From Lagopus muta (Eukaryota; Chordata; Aves; Galliformes; Phasianidae): DNA of 64,000 nt. The notes under the pieces are model-generated. The model saw only the letters and a list, made by a program, of their open reading frames with translations, searched no databases and was not told the DNA's origin. Numbering within the stretch: the first letter of the stretch is position 1; the number at the start of each line of letters is the position of its first letter. The DNA lies in NCBI RefSeq assembly GCF_023343835.1, contig NC_064435.1, positions 43,118,103-43,182,102 on the forward strand, in the 5' to 3' direction. Position numbers and translations under genes: made by a program. Of this stretch, positions 14,701-27,796 are shown in pieces.

Positions 14701-14845
14701 TTTCAATGGATTATTTATGTTATTTTTGTATAGCAAATACAGCAAAACAGGATATGCAGAATGATAATCACAATGAAAATGTAAACAAAAAAGTAAGCAT
14801 TTCCCTTATGAAAGAAAGATGTACTTTAAAGCTCAATGGTATGGG
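11701..14845. other. Intergenic, no gene seen
   Basis: AT-rich. Contains a small duplicated TTAAATTTTG unit near 12838-12856 and the AT microsatellite. No supported gene. Confidence 0.65.
13143..13160. repeat. (AT)n microsatellite
   Basis: About nine AT units in AT-rich DNA. Confidence 0.9.
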
Positions 14846-14910
14846 CTTCCATAGAATCACAGAATCACAAGATTGGAAAGGACTTATAAGATCAACTAGT
14901 CCAACCGTCT
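14846..14910 (-). mobile_element. CR1 3' end, short
   Basis: Minus orientation: catagaatcacagaatcaca followed by aggttggaaagg-like and gatcaactagtccaaccgtc segments, the reverse complement of the CR1 3' terminus. 5' truncated to about 65 bases. Confidence 0.88.
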
Positions 14911-15114
14911 AACTGTCTTTTTGCACAGTTTGAGTCAGAATAATAAGATATAAACTTTGGGAAGAAAGCGAATTTTATGAGAGTAGTAAAATTACTGGCT
15001 GGAATATTTATTAGAATAATTTTGCTGATACTTGACTCTCATTAATGTTATTGTTTATTTGTATTACAGGAATACCAATAATGCCAAAGATGCTACAACA
15101 CTATAAACAATCAA

Positions 15115-15150
15115 ATCATAGAATCATAGAATCATAGAATCACAAGGTTG
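15115..15150 (-). mobile_element. CR1 3'-terminal stub
   Basis: Three copies of ATAGAATC(A) followed by acaaggttgg: the reverse complement of the CR1 terminal octamer array with almost no body. An extremely 5'-truncated insertion or a remnant. Confidence 0.75.
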
Positions 15151-18100
15151 GCATTTACTGAGAAGCTCTGGGGCACGTCACAAAACAAAGGTGGTGAGAC
15201 AATCTTGTCAATGGGAAGTTCCTTCACAACACTGCTTATTTCCTTTAGAAAATCAGCTTTTTACAGATGACTGGAAGCATGAATGACAGTGAGCATGTGG
15301 AAAAATGTAAGGCACAGTGATTTTCTGACTTTTTGTGCTTGTTACTCTGAAAAGGGAAGACATAAACGAATCAAGTTTCATCTTGTACAGAAGATAAGAG
15401 CTATCACAAACAGTAGGAGGTGTTCGACGAGTGATAACTACACAGGTGCCACTGGGAAAACTTGTATTGCTGTTTGATTTGGACAGTGATAGGGAAATAT
15501 AATTTTCCTCATGATTATTCAGACTAATTCAGGATATTAGTACAGACCAAAATTAATTGTTGCAATTGTTTAAAATAATCAACCTCTGCTTTATGATTAT
15601 CCAGAAATTTTCATTTTCATTATTATGTGTAGAAGTTAGGAAGGTAAACACCTATGTCACAACATCTCATAGGTAAATGTGTAAATACACAAGTCAAATA
15701 TCAGACATAATATGTGTAAATGACAAACATCTAATTTGTATTCACAGTTCTAACAATTATTTACACAAACTAAATATTGTTATGTGCATGTCTGATTAGT
15801 TGCACAACAATATCCAGTTTGTTTCCATACTGAAGTGTATATTTTATACGTACATCATACCAGAATTTTCCAGATAGTTCATGTTTTTGATCTCCAAGAT
15901 AAGCACTTTCCTCTCAAATCAAAACCAAAAAAAGAACAGCACAACCAAACCTACTGCAGGTGTACTTTTCCAAAGACAAGTAGCAGTTTTGTTCTGTCAC
16001 CTAGAGGAAAAGCATCTTTGTAGTGCTTCCTATCTTCTCTCTTAATATAAAACTATGTAATTAATATACTTAAAACACTATAAATGCTCTTTCATGAGCT
16101 CTACAGTCATCAAGTACAAGACACATACAGTTTTTCTCTTGCAGCGGAACCAACATGTAATTAGGCTGTGCCCAGAGTAATTACTTTAAAGATTTTAAAA
16201 CAATGACGGAATTTTTTTTTTTTTCTGAACCCATCATACACAGCATTAAGTAAGGCAGGGGATGTGAAAACATCCCCAGTAAACAAAGAAGAAGTGATGG
16301 CGAAGACGCAGTCATCAACTGGGGGCAAGTCACACTCCCAAGTGCCAGTGTTGCTCCTGCCTGTGTCTGCAGGGCCAGGAGAAGGGCTGGTTGCAGCGGG
16401 TGCTCTGGCTGAGGCCATGCCAGCGAGTCATGGCGTCTCTCAAAGAAGGCGTGACACCTCCTACAACATCAGACTTGGCCTCACCCTGCCTGAAAGCAAC
16501 TCTCTGCCCAAGCTAGGAGTATCTAAGTTGACTTCTAAACTCAGTACCAAGCCCATTTTTAATTGGCAAGTTGATCGTGTGAAAATGCTGACTGAACGTC
16601 ATTCGTAAGTACTAGCCTTTTAGTTAAGCACATTTGCAGGTGGGGCATATATAAGCATAAAAAGCCCTGAGGGCAAATGGGAAACTGAGCTCTGGCAGTA
16701 GCATTGTCCCCATATTACAGCTCAAAGGAGATATTCACTGAAGTTATGTAAACTTTGCCAAGCTGAATACAAGCTGGTAAATCCCATGAAATACAGGCTC
16801 TATGACTTTTAACAGCAATGGGGAAGCCTGGTTTTCCCTCTACGTTCTGTTGAATCTTCCTCTGTGTTTTCATAAGAATACATCTTCATAGAACTGTAAT
16901 TATGTTGCATTAAAATCTGCATTAAAAGCAAGAAGAAGCTAAACTCTGAGTAATTTTAAGCTAAAATCTCAAATGAAGTCAGTAAGCCAAGTTTCCCTTA
17001 TCTTTGCAGGTGGTCATAGAAAAGTCTTTGAAGATAGATGTGAGACAGTCTTCTAAAATAGTATTACTCGCCCAATTCTAATTTAAAATCCAGTTTTATG
17101 ACATTCCACTCATTTCAGAGAAGTTTGTTTCTCATTTGCGAAGTAAGTGAGATTAGATTCAAATCCGGTGAGGTTTACTGCAGAAGGTCTAACACTAAAC
17201 TAGTATCTCCAGGCTTTTTTCTATGGAAAAGAGTCTCCTAAATCATGTCAGTTCTTGCAAAAGTATCAGGAATTATTATTAAAGAATAGTTGTATTGCCT
17301 CGATTTTTTTTTTGGTCTGCTTCTTATGGAATGAGCTTAAGGCTTCTACAGACATCTATGGCTATAGAAGTAACCATATCAGATGAAAACCACAGATCCT
17401 TCTGGCCCAGCTCCTCATCTCTGACAGTGATCAAGAATGGATCTAGCGAAGTGTATATGAACACGGTGTATGAACTGGCACTTTTTTAGTGAGCTCATAC
17501 AGCCTACAGCAATCCTTGGCACAGGAACTTCCTGAGGAAAAATGTGACGTCCTTCCGTCTTACAGCAGAGTGCAAGCTGAGAGTAATAGTAATAACATGG
17601 AAATGTTGTGACGTTATATGCATACATGACCAACAAGAAGTATTTTTTTTTCTTTCTGTGGAACCACGCAAAACACACAATTTAAATATCTTCCTGCCCT
17701 TGTACATTTCACATTGTGTTTAAAAATAGGATTTATTTTTATGACAATGCCACTTTAATTTAGTAGTAACACAATTTGCAAAATAAATGATTTTAAAAGA
17801 TAAATGCTAATTAAAGTGAAATCTGCTGTTAGTTATTACATTTGAATTCTATGTATCTGACAAAAGAAGTAAAGTTTAAATAACTTTATTATCAGTGACA
17901 ATTATGTTCCAGTCATAATTTTATTGTAAACTTTAAAAGCTTTTTTTTCTCTCTTCCAAAGGAGTACTCTAAAAATTTTTAGACAAATATTCTATTTACT
18001 CAAAAAACTCATTAGCATTAACTTACATAGTGCCCCAGGTACAGAACATGTGGATGGTGCTTTATGAATGCTAATTTAGATGAGGTTCCTGCCCTGAGAA

Positions 18101-18409
18101 ATTTGCAACCTATTTTGAACAACCACAACACTGACAATTTAAGGATTAAGCACAGGTATAGATGCAAAGAGACAGAGGAGGTCAAAAAGAGGTGGGATTT
18201 AATAGGACATTTAAAAATCACTTTAATCACAAATAGTGCAAGATTCTTCCAAGCAGAAATATTAGCCAGAAAATTTCTTCAAAATCCTGTTCTGAAATAA
18301 ATTTGAATTCTGACTGTTTGGAAGGTTTGGGGAGGCCAGACTTAATGCTCTTCACAAAAATGGGGAGGTAAGGAGCGATGTGCATATGAGCTGTTTGTAT
18401 CTAAAATTA
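15151..18409. other. Intergenic, one unexplained GC-richer patch
   Basis: Mostly AT-rich unique DNA. The stretch 16250-16610 is richer in GC and CpG and open on the plus strand for 114 codons (16264-16608), but I cannot match it to any family. See findings. Nothing else recognised. Confidence 0.6.
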
Positions 18410-18610
18410 ATCACAGAATTGTTAAGGTCGGAAAAGACCACTGAGATCATTAAGTTCAACCCACCACCACCAACCAATCCTTGCCGTGCCCACTAACTCA
18501 TGTCCCTCTGTGCCACAGTCACAGGTTTCCTGAACATCTGCAGTGACAGAAACTTCACCATTTCCCTGGGCAGCCTGTTCAAGTAGTTCAATGATTATTC
18601 CCTGTGCCCT
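18410..18610 (-). mobile_element. CR1 3' fragment
   Basis: Minus orientation. cacagaattgttaaggtcgg, gaccactgagatcattaagt, then ccaccaccaaccaatccttg and ccctgggcagcctgttcaag match the reverse complement of a CR1 3' UTR. Confidence 0.88.
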
Positions 18611-21600
18611 CAGTTTCTTTCATTTTTGAGCTGGAAAACTAGTTGGTGAACTTATAGTTTTACCATCCTAAAAACGAGCAAGGAGCACATGAGTTGAGTT
18701 TCAGTTCGTTCTAATCTAACCATTTTTGTTTACAGCCTGCAGGCCAAATTAAGGTAATCACAGAGAAACCACACTTTTCCATCCCTTCCCCTGAGAGAGA
18801 CTAAATCACAGCGCAGTCCTATGCAAGCTCCTTTGCCAACACATGTATGGTGGGACTTGTATGCAGCCTAGCCCCAGTGTAAGCCTTCTCTGCTGTGGAC
18901 TCATGTCTGTCCCCACTTAGATGAGAACAGGTGTGCACAGAGGCTGAGTCATTGCACAAAGCTCATCTCCCAGGCAAGTGGCCAGGGGATGCCTCCAGCA
19001 CCACCAGGATTTGCCACAGAGGATCTGCCAGGGCTGTCCAGGTCTGAGTGCAATGTGCATGGCTGCCAGCTGCCTGCTGGTGTGGCTAAAGATTGTTCCT
19101 GAACTTTTAGAGCACTGCCAGTTCATGTGGCACCTATAAATCTCTTTCTACACACAAGATCTATTGCTGATCATGATGTTGCTGATTTTCTTCACCTTTT
19201 TTTTTTTTTTCCCTATCTTATGCATTTATGATATTACAGTATTTACAATATTAAAGTATGATTTGTGGGGCATTTTATATAACCTCCTATAATAAATCAA
19301 TGTAAAAAAATATCTGCTTGTTATTTTTTTCTGGTTACAGTCTTCTACTTTCTCAGGATCAGCAGCCAAATTCAATTATTACCTCAGATCATCTGCAAGA
19401 TACTTGTGGTAGCAGCACCTAACATGTCAGATGAATCAGTGCCAAAAGTGTTGTGCAACAGTGGGAAGAAAACATATAGCTTGCTAGTCTAACAATACAG
19501 TAGAGTGTACGGAGATAAAAAGGAAATCCCCTCGTTAAGAGAAATGCTGAACTCTAATAAGTGATGTCCTGAAATTTATTTGGCTGGAAATGTATGAATA
19601 ATGGAAGAAATGCACTCAGAAGCACATATCTATCCTGTCAGTGAGTTACTTTTGCAAGCTTAGTGAAGGGCATGCAATGATCTATAGTGCACTAAATTAC
19701 AAGATACACCTGTAATGTTTTCTTTTGATTTTCAGTGTTTTATTTCTTTCTGTAGATATTTTGAATAAAATACATTATGAAATAATTGTAGATTGTAACT
19801 GGAAATTGGCATAAATGTTCACCCTTAAGAAAACTGTCATGAATGAAAGCAAGTAGAAGCCTGTTAAGTTATGCATTTTAACTCAGCTGTTTTCAAAAAG
19901 GTGCAGATGAAAAGGATACAAAAATAATCTATGAATATAGAAGAAGAAAAAGAAGTAAAAATTACAAATACACTTTATAAATTGTGCTTCTCTTGTTCCA
20001 CTCAGACTGTGGTTGTAAAGCTGATATTTCAGCTAATAATTAAAGTTGTATACTTTAACATGGTTTGGTATTCATGTGAAAAACAAAACAACAAAGAAAT
20101 AATTTAGAATTACCAGCAGCACTTCACTCAGGCCATATATAGTACATATATATGTGTATACTTCAGAGGATAAACAAAGGCACATTAAATGCATTGCTTT
20201 TGCTTCATACCGCAGTCAGTGAAAGGAACGGAATACAAGCCACTAAAAGTTTGCACTTTTCACTCTTTACTGTGGCTGTAGAAGAAAAAGAATTTTGTAG
20301 TGGACATTGTTAATATACATTTTTCACAGATTTTTTAAGGTGCTGCACTGGTATTTCAAATCAGAAAAAAAAAAAAAGTGAAGAAGAAATGCTGAAGAAA
20401 ATATAGGATTCAATTAATGTATCTGGAAATGAAGACAAGAAATACCCATACTGCCAAATGACAAGTACAGTCTCTTCCCTTGAGTAAAAAGAAACAAGCC
20501 AAGACAGCCCCAGAGCATAATCCCATAAAGCTATGTGCCTGGCAGTAACAGTGCTTCAAACGTAAGGCTAAGGAGGAGTGAGCATAGCTGCAGCATACGC
20601 CCCAGTTCTGCCCAGTGACTTTAAACAGCACTGCTGCTCTCCAGCTGAGACTAGATCTGTCCCTCAAGGACGGAGGCTCTTTCTGCAAGTCTGTAGTGGA
20701 AAAGCAACAGCAAATGGACTAATAAGTCACTCTGTCATTGATAAATTTATCCATAAAAGCAGACACTCAAGCACCATCTGTGTTTTATGAAATGACATAA
20801 ATTGTTTTAAAATTAAAATTAAATGAGCTTAAACATTTTTCACACTTATGCAGTTAATAACAGTAACTACTGATGGAAGTGTCACTTTATACACCAAGCA
20901 CACAAGTTTGTCCTGGTCACTTTCTAACCCAATCTGAACTCCGATTCCACACATATGTATAAATAATAGGCTTCATGGAATCCCGCAAAGTCTCCATCAT
21001 AATTACCCAGGACTGGACCTACAACTGTTTCTTTGACAGTGGAAATAGGCCAAGTCTCCATGTTAGGGTCCAGTCCCAGAGGCCTTAATACACCTTGCAA
21101 TTCTGTGCTCCCTTCAGTAAAGCAAAACAAAAAGCCCACACATATGCAGGACTTTGCCATGTGACTCTCTTTTGTTTTCCCACACTGCATTTGTTTTGAG
21201 CACACTGAGCACAGAGAAAGGCACATTATGTAGCCTTTTTAAGACAAGTTATCTTGCAACATGTCCTTAAGGGTACCTATGAAATAATTTTAATATGTAT
21301 CTCTGTCATTAGTTAAGTTTCAGGCACCTTCACAAAGCCAAAGAAATAATGGCGTACTGCATACCCAATAGATATGAAGTTGGAATTGTAAGTTTGATGT
21401 GGGAAGACATAAGAGAATAGGAGACAGAAGCTCACTAGCACTTAATATTTTCAAAAATATAAAATATTTAAAAAATAATTCTTCCATCTGAATTAGAAGA
21501 AAACATCTTACTGTAACAGTATCACACTTCAATGCACTGGTCTTAAAGATGCTATAAGGTTCCTGAGTAAGAAAAGATATAAACAATATTTTTAATACAA

Positions 21601-24460
21601 GAAGCCATGTTTTCTACCTAAGAAGCTGTTAACACAGATTGTTTACCAGGCTGTGTATTTCTGCTGATCACTGAGCTGTGATTTCACAGTTAGCTGTTGG
21701 GAAATAAGATTGATATTTAAATGGGAGTTTTATAGCAGCTTTTCCAAAGCACTTATCTCCCTTGATCTCATACATATATTCTAAAAGGTCTGTACTTGGT
21801 CCAAAGAATCATATTGAACAGGAAAACATTTATATTTGTAGTCCTGTGTAAATAGATCTAGGTAGACAATACCAATATGTGAATAAAAATGGATTTGTGA
21901 TACTCAATTAAAGTACCATAGAAGTCACTTATCCTACTATGTTTCTTGTTCCTTTTGAGCAGATACATGAGAGTTTGCAGACTTAATGTTTCAAATCATA
22001 AGTTACTAATTCATTTTCTAAGCTTTGATACACTAAAGCTTTAAAGTATTGAACTCAATTAGCACATACTACAACATACAAAATTTCCCCATGAAACTGA
22101 AATATCTGATAAAGTACTTCTGGCATATATGTTATACCATTGCCATTTCCAAATCTGGTCTTGCAGAAGTGAGAGGCAAGACAAGCTTCTGTACAGTGCC
22201 TATACATATGATGAATAATCCAGTTCCAAGAGCACGTGAGCTGAGTTCTGCCTTTAGTTTTACAAAAAAAGCATTGATGTGGTCCGATTTAACTAATGAC
22301 CTTGGTTCTAACTGTACTGGAGATCTGAAACAAAATTCCTTTTGAGGAATGCTACAGAATTGTATTTTGAGATCTCAGAAAAGCATTCCTAAGCAGCTGA
22401 CTGGAGCTATAATTAGTCTCATTGAAATATGTGGAATGATTACTCCCAGCACCACTGAAGATAGCTGGGCACTGAACGCCAGCGGAAGTGGGATCCTAAT
22501 TTCCCACTGAAAGGAAAACTACCATGTGAAAAGAGCACTCAAATACTCAAAGTAGATGGACAAACTCAAAGACAACACCAATAAACTTTTATGAGGAGAA
22601 GACTGGCTGCCTGCCAGCATCTGAGAGCCTCACAGAACCAATCTCCTGGATAAAGCACAAGTTCTCTGACTTACTGCACCATGGGACGCCATGATTTCCC
22701 ACCAACAATTCAGAGGCGCAAAGTGTTCACTGAAATAGTATGTTGATATGCATATGTGAGTGTTGATGAAAATTAACTACGATTGCAATACTTTTTAACT
22801 TGTCAAGTAAAGAGTTGTGTGGGAACGTACAATAAAAACTTATTTTTCATGACAGTCACAGGTAGATCTTTCTGTCATCTTGGAGGATGACTTTTAAAAG
22901 AACAGCACACATTTCTTAAATGTGTCCTTTTCAAACCTAGCCAATACTGTTATAATAATAACTTATAACATAGTAAGCACAGTCCCTTGATTTTAACACT
23001 TGAAACATGCATGCCTTCCCTCCTGGGGGTTGCAAACAACCTGTATACAATTTTTACTTCCTATCATGCAAAGATCAGGGAGTATATGGGGCTACTTATG
23101 TAGAACTTTTTTTTTAATGTCTAAACAAGTATACTAATAACTGCTTACTTGTTCTACATCCAAGTACAGAAGCTCTTGTAAAGAGCAAGAGTAGGATAAA
23201 ACAGTAATCTAACTTCATTTATTGAACTTCAGTGGTTCAATACAGAGCTAGTGTGGGTTAGTAGGGTAGAACAAGATAATTTTCTCATTACAAGCTAATT
23301 AGAAATAAAGAAGGTGGCTACAACAGTTGATAGCCTGAATCCTTCATTATTTGTTTTCACGAGCATATTTTCAATGTCTTTTCACCTGCTTCTGTAGCCT
23401 GTATACTAGCTTAGAGGAAAGGGAAGTTCTAAGTTTTGGGTTATGCATAAAATCTCCAGCAACGTGGTCTACATTAACAACAAAACTATCAACTTAAATT
23501 CAATTCATAGATAATGTGACGACAGCAAGAGCAGGCACTATAAAAAAGTTCTTACCTATTTAATAAGGCAATTTACAGGTTAAATATATCTCCCAGTATT
23601 ACACTGAATGTATAACTACTTGCTTATGTTTGAATTGAAAATCTATTAACAATTATCACATCTTTCCTGCAGTCTTTCAATCTTAGCATAGCTGATACCC
23701 ATAAAGTTCTTCACGTTTCACATATTCACATTTCTCTAATAGTGAAAAAAAGAAATGCAAAGAAAGACATAGAGCTGAGAGCTGTATGCCTAATTTCAGG
23801 GCACTTTGGAATATTGCTCTGATCTATCTTTTGTTATCACTGCTCATATGAATGTGAAATGCAACTGGTTTCAAAATTCTTTAGTTTCTCTGTGACTTTC
23901 AGGTATTCTGGTTGTGTGTTCCAAAAGTAACCACAAACATTTACTTTTTCATCCTTATTCACTTGTTGATTAAAGACAGGATGAGAAAGGCAAATATTTC
24001 AGAACAGATTCTGATGCTATGTACACAAGTTATCCTAATATGCAGCTTTGTATTTCATGTGACATAGGCATATTTACTAAGTATATATAAACTTTTTTAA
24101 GCAAAAAATTGATCTTCTCTTGAGACCATTTGATGATGTGCATGACTTGATTAGCAGTAATCTAAATGACTAGAGTTCAGCAAGTGAAGAAATACTGTCA
24201 AAGCTAGAAGACGAGTGTTCTTGAATGGAAATTACATTAATATTCATTGCATTTAAAATACCAAACATATAAACTATACACTGTACTAAACAATAAAATA
24301 TACTCTGTATAAGCTTGCATATGTGCAGGCTTGAAGACTATGTGAAACATCAATAGTAAATGTATTTTCATAGCAGTGGGTTGGTTATTAGTGTCCAATA
24401 ATAAAAATAATTCATTTTACTTTTAGAAAATGGTGAAGATATGAAACTTATTGCTCAATT

Positions 24461-24480
24461 CTTTCTTTCTTTCTTTCTTT
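24461..24480. repeat. (CTTT)n microsatellite
   Basis: Five perfect CTTT units. Confidence 0.95.
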
Positions 24481-27400
24481 ATTTGTGAATTTCATTCTGT
24501 ATAAACAGAAAGCTCACTTAAGGACATTCAATAATAATTTAGTGCTCAGAAATTATTATCTTGACACTAACATTTTCATAATATCAAACGTAAGTCACTT
24601 AATTTACAAGCATGAACAGAAGGTAGTTGGAGGAGGCAGATGCTGAAGTAATTAATAAAAACTTAAACTAGAAGTTTGCATCGAGTGTTGACATAATATA
24701 AATAAACACACATTTGTTCACACTTTCAATCTTGAACAATAGCACACAGATTTCTGTGCAGGTATAATGCTTAATGCCATCATTATAACATAAACAATTC
24801 AGAAAATGATGTAGATACAACAGTAGACAACAACAAGAATAGTAATATTGACTTTTAACTTTTTAGAAAAAGATTTGTGGAAAAGATGTATCTTAATCTG
24901 CATTTCTCTTTTATGATTATGTACTGTGTAAAGATTCTGTCTTCATATTGAACACGAATTAATTTTTTTTTTTTGTTACAAATGCTCATGTTTGTGCAGA
25001 GTTTTTTTTTGGGAATGGAAAATTGATTTAGTTTGTCATTAAAGAGATAAAAACAACGGAAAACTATTTGGTGAAGAAAAGTTGACAGGAAGGAAGTCAG
25101 TGAAGAGATAGTAGTAGATAGGCAAGTGGTTATGATATATCTGATGTGAATATATTAACAGTATATTTTCTATTCCATGTCAAACTTTAATTGCTGTCTT
25201 TCTATGCATATGGTAAAATGCATACACAATGTTTACTTTCACTGAAAGATAATTTATAATTTAAAAGGAAACCTTTATGTTTAAGCCTATGAATATACTA
25301 CAGCAAAATATCAAAAGATGCACGAACATAACAATGAATTATCAAGCAGACGCAGATACTAAACATAGAAGACTTCTTCCAAAAATATGTACTGGGAAGT
25401 CTACCTGTTGCACTAAGGCATATTACTGTCAAGTAATACTGAATAACAACAGCACAGTGTTAAAGAACAAAACAACAACAATAATAATAAAAAATCATGA
25501 AATAAATACTGATGGCTTTTTAAATGAAGGTTTATGTTATAATTTTGATCTTCAATCATTTGTGTTAATTTTACTGCACTTAAACAACGGGAAATAGTCT
25601 ATGATTTTGAAGCAACATTTGAGGTTTTTTTTTAATGTATAAATGGAGTCTACCAGTTTTGGCCTTATCTGAAAATTATAACGCAGTATGGTAGTCACAT
25701 TGCTAAGGCATACACTGAGCAGTTCCACATTTCATAGAGAAAAGACATAAGGTGTTAATGAACACTAAGTTTATTTTCATATAGTTATGCGTGAATATTA
25801 GATATTTATGTAGAACACAAGAAAGAAAAGATGATGACCCAAAGATATGGAAGATGACCCAACCGAAGAAAAGTTGGGAGATTTTTGTAAAAGCAGTAGG
25901 CATTGACTCAGGTTGTTTAATCCTGTCTACTCTTGCTTCCTTCTCCCTAAGAGTCAAAATTATAACTACTTTGATCTCATTCTTCCTATTAACACTACTT
26001 GATTACCTTGGTGATGCTAACCTTAAGCATTTGGTTTATATATTTACTGGATTCCCTTGTCAGATGGCCAAGTGTATTACAGGTGTTGGGGAATTTCCCA
26101 CAAATATTCCAGCTGCACCTTGAAGGAAGGACTTAAGAAGTGGTCACAGTAGGTAATCACTCTATTGAAATCATTAATCTCTGGAAATGTGGCAGCCCTC
26201 AATATGTCACCTTACTCAGCGTCTGCAAGAAGTTTGTTCTAAATGTCACCTCTAAGTACTGCAAACACCATCACTGAATGTTTCACCTTTTTTCAGGACA
26301 AAAACTCTACTACTAGACCATGTCAAAATCAGCCATAGACATGGGAAAACATGTCAACTCTGCTTTACTACTGTTTTCATGGAAGGTTAGCTCTTGAAAC
26401 TGTTAGTGGTGCAGACTGTTTATATGAAAGTAGGACCTCTTTTAAGGTGTTCCTGCACCAGAACTATGCTTGCCTTCAGCTGTGCTGGCCCTCCTCTGCC
26501 ACTGATGGGGGTGGAGAGATACTCCATGCAAACGCTGGGCATGTTCCACGTACAACCAAATGACTTGCTTGAGGAAAAAAAAAGCCCACAACTCTTAAGC
26601 TGACTTTATGTCAACTGTTTTTATCCCATACAAAGTATTTTGCTGCTTTAGCTATTACTGTTGCCCACATTCAGATGTAATTGCTCACGATACTTTGAGG
26701 TTCCAGTGCAAAATCTCACAGCTGGGTGAGGTTCAGCTTTCTCACCAAACTGGCATGACTGAGCTTGCACTGCTGAACTCATCAGAAACTATATCACTTG
26801 CTGCAACTTTCTTAAATTGGTTTAAAACACCTCTTCACCAATCAAATGCATTTGTGCACACTATATTACCATGGCATATTTTATATTGCGTTTGGAAAAA
26901 TCATATCATACAATTATACAATTTTGTCAAGGTGTTCTGCTGTTCAAGAACAGAATATTTAGATGTGGTATAGCTTGTTCAAAAAAGATGAGCTTATGTG
27001 AATCGCCAATATCTACTTACTTATTTCTTTTAAGTCTGAGATAAGTGATTTACTTGCATACATGTAAACCTGAGGTACATTTCCATTTTGTCATGTATGT
27101 GTTCACGCAGACATCAAGCAAAGATGTGGAAAAATCCATCTCATACTATTGGAATGTTTTGTTTGTTTGTCTTATTTTTTTACCTAGCCAAATTCATATG
27201 AAGATCAGGGTACAGACCCCAGAATTTGCTTTCTACAAGTGAACCAACAAGTCTCTGCCTTGAACTTTGTTTTCCCCAAGGCCTACTTACCTGCTTACAG
27301 ACTGGAAACTAGTCAGTCAGTAGTTTTACACCTACAGAAAACAGCACAGCTGATGAGAAAACTGGGCCTCCCTGTTCCAGTTATATGAAAGCTCCAGGAG

Positions 27401-27762
27401 GGCATATTAAACATACTCTAGAGAGCAGTGGTCAGGTGTTTCTAAGTTGTATCACTGGCACTTAAGCCACCTTTTTTTCTCATTTTTGAAGAAGAAATGT
27501 AATACAAGTTTTGGTACAGAGTTTACCCCCCCTTCTTGCTGGAGGTGCACTGGTATCTTCCTGAAGTTTCTTCCCAGCTTGTGAGCACCACTCCAGAAAT
27601 GAGGAGAGGTGCTGGCTACTGGGTGAGGTGAGGCACTCCTGTCTGCCCTGAGGCAGACTCCATTAGCCAAACACTCCCTGCTCAGTAGGGACAGCTCATT
27701 AGTAAGGAAAGGAGGTGAGAACAAACATTAGAAAGACATATGCTACCCCTCCTCCATGTGCC

Positions 27763-27796
27763 TTTTTTTTTTTTTTTGGGGGGGGGGGTGGGGGGG
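27763..27796. repeat. T15-G11-T-G7 homopolymer tract
   Basis: Fifteen T followed by eleven G, one T and seven G. The G part can form intramolecular G-quadruplex in principle. Prone to length error in sequencing. Confidence 0.95.

Noticed and set aside
26608..26973. 121-codon plus-strand open frame
   Set aside because: Composition follows AT-rich non-coding DNA with many Phe, Cys and Leu. No domain, no signal peptide and no splice partner recognised.
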